From the NCBI GenBank assembly GCA_037349315.1, contig JBAIAC010000026.1, positions 24,147,501 through 24,211,500 on the forward strand: a stretch of 64,000 bases of DNA. The letters are read 5' to 3'. How positions within the stretch are numbered: the first letter of the stretch is position 1; every line of letters begins with the position of its first letter. Both the position numbers and the translations under genes were made by a program. This stretch comes from Chelydra serpentina (taxonomy: Eukaryota; Chordata; Testudines; Chelydridae). This document shows positions 1-15,825 of the stretch, in pieces. The notes under the pieces are model-generated. The model searched no databases, was not told the origin of the DNA, and worked only from the letters and a program-made list of their open reading frames with translations.

Positions 1-287
1 TAAGAACATCCCATGGATGGGGGGTGGCACGAAAGAAAGTGCAGACTCTTGTGAAAAGTGGATGGAAGTGGTAAAACACAAGGAGCACTACAAAGGTAGG
101 ATCCAGTGCTTTGGCTATTGTGGTGGTTTCTGAGGGTGAAATCCTGGCCCCACTGAAGTCCGATTTCACCCCGAATCTTTAAATGCTCCTTTGCATATAT
201 TCATGACACTGAAAAGCCTTCTGACTATACTTGGAGAAAGGAAAAAAAACACATTTCTGTTGTACTGTACCTGGTACCTCAATTTTA

Positions 288-375
288 GCTCTAAGTGACT
301 TGCCTGAGGTTGTGCAGCCTGGATTGGAATCCTGGTGCAGTCCTGGGCTCTAAGCACTAGACAGTGCTCCCTCTC
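288..375 (-). repeat. MIR-like SINE fragment
   Basis: Read on the - strand it matches the tRNA-proximal part of MIR/CORE-type SINEs: the + strand has AAGTGACTTGCCTGAGGTT, then a GGATTGGAATCCTGG motif. It lies in the GPI intron before the first visible exon. Confidence 0.5.
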
Positions 376-434
376 TATTAACTAGAAGGGCAGTAATTTG
401 ACTGGCTTGTTAATATCTCACTTCTTCCCATTAG

Positions 435-4199
<3,765 letters not shown>

Positions 4200-4510
4200 C
4201 CTGAAAGATTCAGAGGACACCACCCGTCTAACTGCCGAACACCCAGATCAATGTTGTAGTGATTGCTTTTTAGCTACTTTTAACCAAAATAGCACTTTAC
4301 ACTTGGAGCCCCGTAACTTGTTGCAGCTAATCCTGTTTTGTCAAATGTGATACAAATGAAAGCTAGTTTTGTGAAACAGATTGTATAGTTGCTTTCTATT
4401 TTTGTGGTTGTCAAACTGTAAAGTGGAGCTGATGTGTCCCTCACTACTCCCTCAAAGTTGATCACACGTACTAAAATCAGAAAATAAAAGACAGTGGACG
4501 ATAGAACCTC
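4200..4510 (+). other. GPI: GPI 3'UTR
   Basis: Follows the stop directly and has no further coding potential. The proximal poly(A) signal at 4483-4488 would put cleavage near 4500-4510. A second AATAAA at 5089-5094 could give a longer form. Confidence 0.7.
4483..4488 (+). promoter_or_regulatory. GPI: Polyadenylation signal AATAAA (GPI, proximal)
   Basis: Canonical hexamer 284 bp after the GPI stop, followed by T/GT-rich sequence near 4590-4620. Confidence 0.75.
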
Positions 4511-5088
4511 TTCACTCTGTTAAAAGTGCAAGTCTGATAATCCTAGGTTTACCAATTAGTTCACTCAGTTTCAGAGTATCTAACTTCAATTTGTGTGTCC
4601 GTCTTTTGAGACTGGTGTTACTGTAAGATCAGGGGTTTAGGATTAAGGGGAACTCCTTGCTGAAATTATACAATCTGAGCAATGTTGCAATACTGGGTGG
4701 TTTGGTGTGATATGTTCTGTGAATAAGACCTGGAAATAATGGCCACTGTAACCCCAGGGATTCATTGTTACTGCTATCATGCTAAACAGATAGGGAAGGT
4801 TGACAAGTGTACTATGGTGGCTCTTCTGTATTAATTTGTCCAGATTCTCCATGAGCTATGGATATACCAGATAAGCAGCTGTTCCAAAGAAGAGGAAACT
4901 TCTTTCCTGATGTGACGATATTTTTTAGACTTCAGAAACACTTAGATGTTTGGTATACTTGCATTCAACTTCTTATCCAGCTGCTAGAGCTTAGCACCAC
5001 TTACTGAAAACCCCTCAGGTTTCCTATATCTGTCTTTCAGGAGCCTCCAAACAGTGACACATACAGGAATTGTATTTGCTGCAAATTG

Positions 5089-5094
5089 AATAAA
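5089..5094 (+). promoter_or_regulatory. Possible distal polyadenylation signal
   Basis: AATAAA about 890 bp after the GPI stop, in unremarkable sequence. It could serve a longer 3'UTR or be chance. Confidence 0.3.
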
Positions 5095-5648
5095 GAGAAC
5101 AGAAAACAGTCTTGACAAAAGAGCCTTGAAAGTCTGTTATGGAAATTAAAATCCCCTCAGCCACTGTGTGTATCATGTTAACTCTACATATAAGACTGTA
5201 CAGGTGCCTTTCTTATAACGCCTATTTCTTTACGTCTTATAAAAATGAGTTGATGATCCCAATCAAGACTCGGGGGGGGGGGGGGGCAGGGCAAAGCAAT
5301 GCCAATTAAATCTATTTTTAATTTAATGAGCCCTACACACCAAATAAAGCTTAAAAAAAACTTGCAGAAACCAAGCTAGAAGTAGAAAAGTTCAAGCTTG
5401 CAATCCCTTCTCTGCGCATACACACACATGCTGCATCCATGTGAATTTGGGTCTTGGAGACATGGCACATGTCTGACAGTTGTTGCTTTAATACTAATCT
5501 AACACTTCCTGCAATGCTAATCATTTTCCATAATCTCCTGTGGTGGTTTAGATTTGAGCTACTGGCCAGAACCACAGGAGTATGAACATGAGCAATGTAC
5601 TGCACAACAGTGGCTTCCTTATAATCTTACTAAAAAGGTAGAACACAA

Positions 5649-5688
5649 TGCAACCCTCATGTTCCAAGTGCAACCCTCATGTTCCAAG
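5649..5688. repeat. Perfect 20-bp tandem duplication
   Basis: Two identical adjacent units, TGCAACCCTCATGTTCCAAG, at 5649-5668 and 5669-5688. Likely replication slippage. Confidence 0.95.
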
Positions 5689-5947
5689 AAACAGGTTTCT
5701 TACAGCACCTGGCTGCTGACAAATAACCAAATTAACAAGTGACTATATACATATAATTCATTTTGGAATTTAAAATCTTTGTTTCAATGTGAATATCCAT
5801 TAACCTTGTTAGCCATGGCATCTTGCTAAAAGTTAGTCAAGATATTCTCATGCTTATGGTATAACCACATGGACCCAAAAACACCTATAGGGGGTTGGGG
5901 TTTTTTTGTTTGGTTTTTTTTAAGTGATTTCCCAGCAACCTCTAGAA

Positions 5948-6130
5948 CAGGCTTGTACAACATACGGCAGAGCCTTACTGTGCGGCCCGAGTGGGGGGGG
6001 GGGGAATGGTGGGCGGTTGTTTGGGTTTTTTTGGCTCAACAACTTTGGTGGGCTGGAGAAGAGTTTCGTCCCCTGGCTGTTTTCTTTGGTGTAATATGGC
6101 CCTCGCCTCTTTACGAGTTGTGCAGGCCTG
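5948..6130. mobile_element. hAT-type MITE, 183 bp
   Basis: Ends CAGGCTTGTACAAC and GTTGTGCAGGCCTG are inverted repeats. CTCTAGAA flanks both sides (5940-5947, 6131-6138). It holds a run of 12 G at 5993-6004. The tips match the larger element at 24669-25443, so they belong to one family. Confidence 0.9.
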
Positions 6131-6138
6131 CTCTAGAA

Positions 6139-9100
6139 GTTTACACCACCCACTCTCTCCAGTCAAATACTTCACCCTCCCCACTACTTTTGTGACAAAA
6201 GTAAATAAAAAAACCCCACTAAGACTGGGTTACTAGATACACCACTGCAATTTTATTTGTAATGTGAATTCCTTCGATTGCTTGAACTATAGTGGGATGC
6301 TTGTGTGCGCACGCTTTGGTTTGATGAGAAGAGACTAATACATATCCCGATAAGGGGCCTCAGTGTTGCTTGAAATTGTTGAGGCTTGATCTTGCAAACC
6401 CTTGTTCACACTGGATAATCCCCTGACTTCAGTGAGTTAGCACCAGTAAAAATCTGCAGGACTGTGCCTTTGAGCAAGTGTGCTTTGTTACTTCCCAACA
6501 GAGGGTGAAATGACAGTAGTAAGTAAACCACCCTTTAGAAGGTATATTCTTCTGGTGGCCTTTGCATTTCCTAATAAATTATCTGGATTCTAAAATTCTT
6601 CTGTCCTCATCAGATCTCCCACAGTGTGAAGTTTGACTACTCCCTCATGTTTCTAGTCAAACAGATCCTCTGGGATAGGTTTCTACTTTATAGGGAGAAA
6701 GTTGGATCTGGAGGGTAAATCCTCTGTTGTTCCTCTACAACTGTGTAATCAAACTTCTGGTTAACTGTTTTTGGTCAGGCTTTGTAATGTAGCTCTGTCT
6801 CTTCCCCTTTTCTCTTTGGAATTTTATCTAGTAACACTCCCTGCTGTTTATAGCTTTGGTACTCTGCCTATTTATAAACATTTGTAAGAAGCCTGGCAAA
6901 AATGGGGAATCCAATAACCACAGTACAGGCTGCTCAGTACTGAAAGGAACCAGTTCCCAGCTGGTATAAAGAACAGGACTAATAGGCAAGCAGCTACAAA
7001 AGATGCCAATAATCCTCCTGATCTATTACTCAACTCTTACTATGGTCTATGGCTTTATTGTTCTTATACAAGCAGGTTAATTGGGTAGGCAGCAGCTGAT
7101 TTTGCTTAATTGTTGATTAGGAAATCAGAATTAATACTAACACAAAATGTGTGTTTTAATTAAGCAATAGCCCATATCCTTGTTGGCTTCATAGCCTGAC
7201 AGTAGGCTGCAATAAGTGTTCTAATGACATGTTTGAAGTTTAGTTACCTAGAAAGGGGTGTAGAGCCAGACTATTGGAATATACAGATTTGAAAACTGCA
7301 GTACCTTGTTAAAGCATCTTTGAGTTACACCCCATCAAACTCCATGGATTTGCTTACTGGGTAAGTCACATTGGATGTATTTGATTTATTGATTCAAAGT
7401 GATTGAAGGTTTGAAGTGAGGGGATTTCTCATAGAGGAGGAAGGGAGAAGCTCTTCATTCTCTATGTAAGCTGAGCAATAGCAGCTCCTGGCTCTTACAT
7501 AAGTGGTCCTACAGGTCTCTACCACGATTGCCTCTGAAAAATGATTTCTGAAGTGCACAACATTCTGATGGGGAAGATTTGTCAGTTGGGAAGTGCACAT
7601 TCACTCAGAGTTAGAGGAAGAGACTACCAATGGCTTTATTGACCCAAAGCCGTACAGCCACACTAATTCTGACCTCAGCTTGAGAGCCGTACGCTGGCAA
7701 GCTGCACAAAACAAATTCTTAAAGGTCTATACCACAGTTGTGTCTGTAAGATATTGATACTGTAAAAATCAAAGGGTTTTTTCCACATTCATGATACGTT
7801 TTTAAAGTGGAAGTGAGATTCTTGCTCTGTCGGTCACCTTTACAGAAAAAGGCCCATGGGACTAACAAGCAGGACTTCTTAGTCTTCCTTAGAAAGACTA
7901 AGTTTTATCAACTCCCTCTGTGACCTTGAGAAAAATCACTTCATTCCTGTGACTCCATTTCCCCATATGTAAAACAGGGATAATACTACTTACCTACTTC
8001 ACTTCCTTTGTGTGTGTTTTGGCGGGGAGGGGTTTCCTACTTTCCAGGTGTCTCTCCTAGAAAAAAACAATAACTATGCCAGCTGCTGTTCTACAATGAT
8101 CCTCTCCACATCCACCTGGAAAGGGGAATGTGGGCACCTAGTCCTCCTTCCAGTGTCAAGCACCCTGATACTTTCTGGGATGTGATAACACTTACCTGGG
8201 CCCCATTATGAACGTGACAAATGCTCCAGATTCCCCTGACCTGCTGAAAAATCCTCACTCACTATTGATGCAGCCGGTCAGCCTTGTGAGCAGCTGCAGA
8301 GGATGATTGATCATTCTCTTTCCCTGGCCCACCCTTTAGAAGTGCAGTAAAAGTTGCTGTGCAGGATGGGATGATAGAAAAAAGGAGCCAGCTACCTTGG
8401 CCTATTTCTCTGGTATTTGGTCCTTTCTTCCTACTGTTGCTCCCATGTGATTGGTGGTGGGTGATGTAGCAAATGTATATGTTTATTAAAATGCTTCTTG
8501 TCGGGGTGTCTCCTCCCTTCTACTACAGAGTCCTGTAAGCAATCCTCAGGTAATTGGTTTTGTTGCTGTGGCTTTACAAAGGCATTCAATGATCAGGTAG
8601 CATTTGGAGGAAACCTGCTTTGATCCGGTGGATTATTGGTATTTCCCATGGTGGTAGCAGATCCCTTCTTTCCTGGGGCTGTTAGCACTGGCTTTTAGTC
8701 CTATTCTCCTGATGGGTGCAGGTTGAACTCTCCAGATCTTTGTACCATGTAAAATGCTTGCTACCCAAGAATTTAACAAAGCCTTTGTTTGTTTTGAGGA
8801 ACCAGGAGTCTCAGCTAAGGCTTGGCCAGCAGTCTTAGTGCCTGTTGTGCTGGTTGTGGAATTGCTGTGTGGTAATCTAAAAATACTGAGATGCAATAAT
8901 TTGATGAATGAACACTGTATGTGACCTGGTCAGTGAGGGGGCATTATTGTGTGAATGATTAGACTTTCCTGTCGGAATGCATTGAACTGGCTAAATAGGG
9001 GCCTGTGGAAATTACAAACAGGAAGAAGACAGCAGCCCCAGATAAGGAACTCCTTCCCCCGCCCCCATGCACACTTGAAAGACAATAGGCAAAGCTACTG

Positions 9101-9283
9101 GCTTTGAGGACCTACAATCCTGTCTCCAACAAGTTGCAAGGCTTGTTCTGCCAAGGCTGGGAACTAGCAGATGAAAAGAAATGAACAGTTTTTGAAGGAG
9201 ATTCTCTCTGTAGCAGGGGGAGGGGGAGTAGTTTGTGGGTTAAGGGAACAGACTACGCCAGGCTGACAGTAGCGGTCTTGGCG
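6139..9283. other. Intergenic DNA, repeat remnants only
   Basis: No exon recognised. It contains an imperfect palindromic repeat near 6388-6470 and a MIR-like fragment at 7892-8003. The rest is unassigned single-copy-looking sequence. Confidence 0.6.
7892..8003 (+). repeat. MIR-like SINE fragment
   Basis: Contains TGTGACCTTGAGAAAAATCACTT followed by CCCCATATGTAAAACAGGG, the usual order of the CORE-SINE middle section, on the + strand. Confidence 0.6.
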
Positions 9284-9611
9284 AAAAGAACAGGAGTACT
9301 TGTGGCACCTTAGAGACTAACAAATGTATTTGAGTATACGCTTTCGTGAGCTACCGCCCACTTCATTGAATGCATAGAATGTAACATATAGTAAGCAGAT
9401 ATTTATACATACAGAGAACAGGAAAAGGTGGAAGTACCTATACCAACTGTAAGAGGCTAATTAAGAGGAACTATTATCAGCAGGGGAGAAAAACTTTTGA
9501 AGTGATAATCAAGATGGCCCATTTCGGACAGTTGACACAAAGGTGTGAGGATACTTAACTAGGGGAAATAGATTCAATTAGTGTATTGACCAAGCCACTC
9601 CCAGTCTCTAT
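9284..9611 (-). mobile_element. Penelope-like retroelement 3' end
   Basis: The + strand runs AAAAGAACAGGAGTACTTGT, GCACCTTAGAGACTAAC, then GCTTTCGTGAGCTACCGCCC, which I recognise as the widespread reptilian Penelope-like 3' tail read in reverse. On the - strand the far end translates DWEWLGQYTN, matching the end of the GIY-YIG-bearing protein of these elements as I remember it. Only the last few codons and the 3'UTR remain. Copy is 5'-truncated. Confidence 0.6.
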
Positions 9612-9925
9612 AGAGGTCTCCGTGTGTGTATAGGAAGCTTCGACCTACTATATGGAAAACCTGTTGTCTCTGATGTGCTTTGGTTCTTAATAAATAGTAC
9701 TTTGCTTTAAAGAGGCTGATTTGTCCCAGCTTATCACTGCCCTTGCACCAAGAAGGAATAGACTTGCAGGTGCTGGACATAGATCAGACCTGCTGAGGTA
9801 ATCGTGGCCAGTATACGGGGACTGCAGCACAAAGTCTGGTCTGAGAGTGGGGATGGCTGGGCCTGAGGTCTTAACCCTGAAAAGGGCTGCACTCCACGAG
9901 ACCAGAAAGGTCAGAAGTGCTGTTA
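9612..9925. other. Unassigned repeat-like sequence
   Basis: About 310 bp with AATAAATAGTACTTTGC near 9690 and G-rich sequence after 9820. It resembles the end of an LTR in composition but I see no defined LTR borders. No gene supported. Confidence 0.3.
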
Positions 9926-9933
9926 GCCTAGTG

Positions 9934-10233
9934 CAGTGGTCCCCAACGTGGTGCCCATGGGTGTCATGGCGCCCGCCAGGGCATTGATGTGCGCCCACCG
10001 TCAGGGCCGGTGCAAAGGAAGGAAGAGGAGAGGAGCATCCGCCAGAGAAGCATCGCCACTGAAATGCCGCCGCGCAGCACTTCCGGCGGAGAAGCTTTTG
10101 CCGAAATGCCGCTGAGGTGCACTTCTGGCAGAGAGCCATCGCCACCGAAATGCCGCCGAGAAGTGTCGCTGCCCGCCACACTCTGATGAAGGGATGAATG
10201 TGCCCTTGGCCACAGAAAGGTTGGGGACCACTG
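9934..10233. mobile_element. hAT-type MITE, 300 bp
   Basis: Inverted ends CAGTGGTCCCCAAC and GTTGGGGACCACTG, with perfect 8-bp duplication GCCTAGTG at 9926-9933 and 10234-10241. GC-rich interior with repeated GAAATGCCGC-type segments. No transposase frame; the open frames seen in both directions are repeat artefacts. Confidence 0.93.
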
Positions 10234-10572
10234 GCCTAGTGACTGCAACTCTTGTCAGAAGCAGACTATGGTGTATTTCCGAGTAAGTGGAAAATACAAG
10301 AGCTGGGGACTCTAGTTCCAGTGAATTTATATTTTTTCTCTTGGGTAATTATATTGCAATATCATTTGAGCCTTTATTAAAATCCACTGTTGCATGACAG
10401 GCTAAATGATTTCTGCATGATCCGGAGATGGTAGTAAAGACTTATGCTGCTACTGAGAAGGCAGAGATCTCATAAAGCGAGGTCCACACAGAATGAGGTC
10501 TGTGCCAGCCAGTGGACTGTGATTGGTCCTGGCCATGGCTCCAAAAGCAGACTTGAGAGAGGAGGTTGTCCT

Positions 10573-10870
10573 ATTATTTATTTGTATTACCATTGCTTCT
10601 AGAGGCTCCATCCAAGAGTGGGATCCCATTGTGCTAGCATGTTAGACACATAGTAGGAAACAATCTCTGTCCTGGAAAGTTTAAAATCTAAATAGACTAG
10701 ACAGACATAGGGTGGGACAAAGGGGGATAATATTTCCTTTTACAAAAGGGGAACTGAGGCATTGAGAGACTTAATGTCTTGCCCAAGGTCATGCAGAAAA
10801 CTCTGTGGCAGAGCCAGGAACTGTACCTAGATTGCCCGAGTCCCAGCCAGAGCCGCTTAACCACAGGGTC
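10573..10870 (-). repeat. MIR-like SINE, nearly full length
   Basis: Reading the - strand, the tRNA-proximal part is at the right (GGAACTGAGGCATTGAGAG and CTTGCCCAAGGTCATGCAG on the + strand) and the 3' tail at the left (GTGCTAGCATGTTAGACACA). The size of about 300 bp suits a SINE with a long 3' tail. Confidence 0.65.
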
Positions 10871-12237
10871 ATCCTTCATCTTGAAGGCCATCAGGGAAAC
10901 TGAGATGTAGATGATTTTATCCAAAGTGGATTAGGTTAATCTAATGTGATGGCTTGGTGGTGTGTTTGTATTGGGTTTGATTACTTAGGCCTCGATCCTG
11001 CAAGCGCTTAGTTCCATGTGTCACTTTTACGCAGATGAGTAGTTCCATTAACCTCTGTGGGACCACTTGTGTGCATAAAGGTAAGCATGTAAGTGCTTGA
11101 GTCATTGTGCGTTTTGCTGGTGGTGTTCTACCCATGCTGCTCTGCAGGTGATGGAGGATGGTAGCTTGACTGTGTAAACTCTGTAATTTATTCCAAGTCA
11201 AAATTCACATATGAAGAAATGTTAACAGTTCATGGAATATAAATTATTCCATTAAAAGGGAAAATGTTTAATATCCTTAAAGGAAATAAAATCAGATGCA
11301 TCTTGCATTCCCACCAGCAATACACGTAGTACAGCTTGAGAATGCGAGGTTAAAAAAGAAACGTGTTTGCATTGTAATGTGAACTAACAGACTGGCTCTG
11401 AGTGTTATGATTACCGTGATGGCATCTTGTAGCTCTTCTGTTTGCTGCAAATTTGGCTGGAATTATCAATAAGAGACGTCCTTTGGCAAAACCTCTGGTG
11501 ATCTAAAATAACAAGGGTTGTTATATTTTTCCAAACTCTGATGCAATAAATAAAGAATTCCAGCGGAATTGCATTCTAGTCATAGCAGACTTTAGTGTGA
11601 TCTTAATGGCCTAAGCTCACACTGCTTGAAGGGAGCTAATCTGAGCAAAATTTCCTCAGGACATGTAGACAGCTTGAGCTGAGCCTGTCACTTTAATTTA
11701 AAAAAAAATTAAAAAAATGGATCTGGAGTCTGAGGCGTTAGACAGGTGTGCCATGAATTTGTACACGTCAGTCAAGTAAACAGACAATTGTTTAGTCATG
11801 TTCGTTCATTTTGCCTAGAAGAATGAGGGAATTCTGGTGTTGAACAGCTGTAGAAAGCATTTGGTTCAGGCAATTGCTACTGCTGTGAGAGACAATTTGG
11901 CCAATTTTCTCCCCTGGAGCAAGGGATGGGGGGTGAGTCAGAGAACCTGCGCCAGCCCTTTTGCTGGCTTATGCTACTTGCACCCTTCAACTCCTTGTTA
12001 TGCAGGCTGAGGCAACAGGAGGGGTGGAGCCAAGACTCTGCACATTTCCTTCCTCTTCTTCCCCACCCACCCATTTGGCTGCCCCAGACCTGCCCCACCC
12101 CCAGCAGGTTCCACCAATGCATGTAGTCGACTAGCATAATGGGGTCTCCTTAGGGCCCCTTACTCACATGAAAGGGTGCACAGCAGGGCTCGTGGCTGAG
12201 TGGTGAATAATTTGATCAAATGCTCTGACTGACTCAA
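10871..12237. other. Intergenic DNA, largely repeat-poor
   Basis: 10985-11115 holds an imperfect palindromic repeat. 11200-11860 is AT-rich, with no transposon hallmark that I recognise and no exon. Confidence 0.5.
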
Positions 12238-12492
12238 GACTATAACTACGCTGTAATAAAAGACCCACAGCAAGGATGCAGCTGGCTTGGCTCAGGCTCG
12301 CGGGTCTTGGCTTGCAGGGGTATAAAACTGCAGCATAGATGCTTAGTTTGGCTGGAGCCTGGTCTCTGTGACCCTGCGAGTGGGGTGGGTCCTAGGCCTG
12401 GGCTTCAGCAGTCCAAGCCCCTCGAGCCTGAGACTGATGACCTGGGCTCTGAGACACGGTGCAGTGGGCTTGTATTGCAGCATAGACTCTTC
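12238..12492. mobile_element. DNA-transposon MITE, diverged
   Basis: The left arm (CTGTAATAAAAGACCCAC) and the reverse complement of the right arm (CTGCAATACAAGCCCAC) are inverted repeats. The interior is rich in GGGCT/AGCCC palindromic pieces. No clear target duplication. Confidence 0.45.
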
Positions 12493-14798
12493 CATACATC
12501 CTACAGGACTTTCTACAGCAGTAAGCTGGGGTAAAACCATTGCGGAGTGGGGAGGAACTAAGCGACTTTGGCCCTGGGATTCAACTGCTAGAGCTGAAGG
12601 AATTTAACAGTTATCTGGGGAAAGGTGGGTGAGTGCGACTAATTTGGAGTATGCATTATGGAGGTGGCTGGTAGGTTCTCCCAGTGGCTGCTATCGTATT
12701 GGGTTTCTCCTCTCCCTAATTACAGGTGAGGCCTTGTGCTTCTGTCTTTGTTCCTCTGCCTATCGGTCAGCATTGTGGGAGAGCGAGAAGTGTGTCTTTA
12801 GGTTCATTTTGAAATCAAGTCTTAGGCACCTTCTTCTGGGTGGATCTTGGATTGTTACCCCAAGTCCCCAAGGAAGTTGGGCTGTAGCCCCTTTTTCCCA
12901 AACTGCCTGATTTCTCTCCCCGCCCCCCCCCCCCCCGCCCATGAGGCACATGTATATCAACAGCAGTATGTCTGTGCAGCCTGGGGCAGAAAGCGTAAAT
13001 CACACATTTAAACTCTTCAGCCACTAACCCCTCAACCTTTGGTCATAATGTCACAACGCTCCTGAACTGAGCAGACTGTCCTTGCATGAAGAAGCTGGGA
13101 GGCTTACAGCATGAACAGGGCAAGTGGCCAGAGGCCAAAGCATTCCTTGAGTCCGGTACTGTCTGTAGAATCTTTTATTTCTGTGAATTGCTTATTGGTT
13201 CTTAACACTGTTCCTCTGGGACCTGCTCCAGCTCCCACTGACATCAATGGAAAGAGTCCCATAGTCTTCAGTAGCTCTTGGATTGGGTCCTTGGTTATTA
13301 ACTGCAATCCTGGGGAGATTCCTGTGGCGTGGAAACTCAAGCTCTACAGAGAAAGTATTTTGTGCCATCCTGGAACAACTGAGCTAATGTGTATGGCTTG
13401 TACCTTTCCATCAGCCAAGGACACAGTGTGGAATGCGAAGACCCCGGATGAGGGGCATGTACCAAATATTCAAACAGGAAACTTAAAATGCTGCAGGCTC
13501 CCCTTTAGAATAAACGGCACACACACACACTCCCTCGCTAGCCTCAGTTTCATGAATTTTTTGTTTGTTTGTTTCTGATGTCAAGAATTTTCAACACTAA
13601 AAGCAAGGGGGACACCAATTTTGTGTGGATCACTCCAGGTAACTGTGGGGCTACCATGAGACACTCTGCTATGAGAGAGCCTCTGGTGACCCTACTGCTT
13701 ATTAATACATTTCACCGACATTATTTCTCTTACTGACTAAATCTAGGATAAAGCAGAATATAAATGGTAATAAAATTAACTTGGGAGGTGACTTTACATA
13801 GAAGAAAAATGCAATGTTAAAAGAATTTTTTTAAAAATTTCTCTTAAAACCATAAAAATCTTACTCCCGGCTGATATTGACATTCCCTTCATGTTGGGTG
13901 GACTGATCCCTAAGGAAAACTATAGGAAACTTTAAAGTGTCGGGTTCTATTTAAAACCTTGGTGGTCCTTAACGGCTGCCCCCACTGTTCCAGGCTGGTA
14001 CAAACTTAAACAGAGCTCTTTGTTGCTCTTGAATGTGACATAATCCTTTCATCTGGCATGCTGAATGAAGTATGCACATGGCTTTTTTGCTAACCCTGCT
14101 GGGCTGCCTTGTTACACCTTCAGAGCAAACCACCCCACAGTAAAAAGCTTGGACTCTGTCATCCACCCTCATTCCAATAAACAATTGATAACTACGGCAT
14201 CCTTTAGCTTTAAAAAACTACCCCTACTTAAACCTGTGTCTCTAGGAAACAGCCACTCGCCTCCTCCTTTCTTACAAATGCAGAGCACTGAATATCTATA
14301 TATATTGTTTGCATGTTTGCTAATTTGAAGCTCTTTGAAGAATCCTACAAGGAGATCAAAGACAAAAGATTAGAAAGTTTTTAATAAAGTGAAGAAGGAT
14401 CAGGTTAGATCAAAGGGACCAGCTGACAGGAAATAACTAGGTGCCGTTGTTGGCTGACACTTCTATGCTGTAGGGTGATTTCTGTGTTAATGGGAGGTCA
14501 GAAGGAGGGTCGCTTTATATCTTATTGTCTCCAGACTTTGCGGACTGGGTGTGTCTTTGTAGTTTAATCCTTTATTTAAAAACATCAAACCCATAACTTT
14601 ACAGTTTGGCTCAGCCATATGATTTTTCTAGTTTATTTTATTTTGACTTTAAAAAAATTAAATTGGAATGCACCAATGGGTTTTTTTTATTTAATTAACT
14701 GGCATAGAAGGTGATTTGAAGAAACTCCATTGAGTTCAGTGGAATTACAGTCAGGGTGTGTGTCTCTGTGTAAATGGAGACATTTACTCAGAGTTAAA
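12493..14798. other. Intergenic DNA, no gene recognised
   Basis: A 155-codon open frame at 13111-13578 has no domain I recognise, and part of it is the common ACATCAATGGAAAGAGTCCC-type repeat. A short C run is at about 12924-12936. AT-rich after 13700. Confidence 0.5.
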
Positions 14799-15500
14799 GC
14801 TATGTCTACACTTCCCATTTAAAGCGCAAAAAGTCCCTTTTTTGTGCTAAAACCGCAGGAGTGTCTACACTTGTTAATTACTTTTTGCGATGAAACTCAG
14901 AAGTTTCACCGCAAAAAGAAAACCACCTTCACGAGCAGTGTTCAGCTCTTACCGCTGTTTTTTTTGCACTGTTGTGAAAGTGAAGACACGTTCTACCAGC
15001 GTAAACACCTTTTGACCTCCAAAGATATTCCACAGTTCCAAAAGTGACCACTCTGGCCTGCATCTCCGCTGCTCTGACGCCAAATAAATGGACGTCTGCC
15101 CCTCCCCCTGTAAGCCCCGGGAAGTTTGAAACTCCCTTTCCCTTTGCTTGTGGATATGGCAGGGAAAGCAGCCAGACAGCAGGAGGTTTAAAAAAAAAAA
15201 AATGCCACAAAAGAAACAAGGAAGTAATGGGGCTGCTGGGACATGAAGCAGGGGCACTGAGCAGGGACCCAGAATGCCTTCCGCTCACCTCTACCTTTCC
15301 CATAAGACCTATCAAGAGAGCTGCACTGTGGGATAGCTGCCCTACAGCGCTGCTCTCAGTGGCGATGGAAGTGCTGGTAGTGTAAACACTCTGACACCTG
15401 AGGAATTGAGTGTGTACACAAATCAGTGCTTTACTTTCACCGGATCCCTATCACTGGTGAAACTTACAGCGCAAAAACTCTGTAAGTGTAGACATACCCT
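14799..15500. mobile_element. DNA transposon remnant, about 700 bp
   Basis: Left end GCTATGTCTACACTT and right end AAGTGTAGACATACCCTG are inverted repeats of the type seen in many reptile MITEs. AGCGCAAAAA and GCGCAAAAACT recur just inside each end. No transposase recognised; the open frames at 14929-15385 have no known domain. Confidence 0.55.
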
Positions 15501-15504
15501 GAGT

Positions 15505-15702
15505 GCTTGCCTACACACACATTGTACCACTTTAATTATATTGGTATAACTAAAGTCGTTCAGCCCCCCTTGCGTGGATGCAGTTACACTGACATAAAGG
15601 TGCCCATATGGGAATAAACTATACGAGTCAAATTATTTCAGCAGAAAATCACACCCCTCACCAAAATAGTTATACAGTGGAAAAAAGTGTGCATAGACCA
15701 GG
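15505..15702. mobile_element. MITE, about 200 bp
   Basis: Left TGCCTACACACACATTG and right GTGTGCATAGACCAGG are inverted, with TTGGTATAACTAAAG and TAGTTATACAGTGG pairing inside. It lies directly after the previous element. Confidence 0.45.
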
Positions 15703-15825
15703 CCTATGGACTCTGTTCTGATCTTTGCATATGTACCATTATGAAGATCAAGAGGAAGAAACTCTGCATGATGTCTTTTTCTCATAGCGTAGAAAATATA
15801 ATGTAACTAGGGTTCATTTGGCTTA

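Larger units (their letters stand above)
4511..5939. other. Intergenic DNA after GPI
   Basis: No exon recognised. It holds a run of 15 G at 5272-5286 and a perfect 20-bp tandem duplication at 5649-5688. Confidence 0.7.

Noticed and set aside
9687..10181. 164-codon open frame on the - strand
   Set aside because: It runs across the border of the MITE at 9934-10233, with no domain, so it cannot be an ancestral gene.
13111..13578. 155-codon open frame
   Set aside because: Part of it derives from a common repeat phrase (ACATCAATGGAAAG) and no domain is visible.
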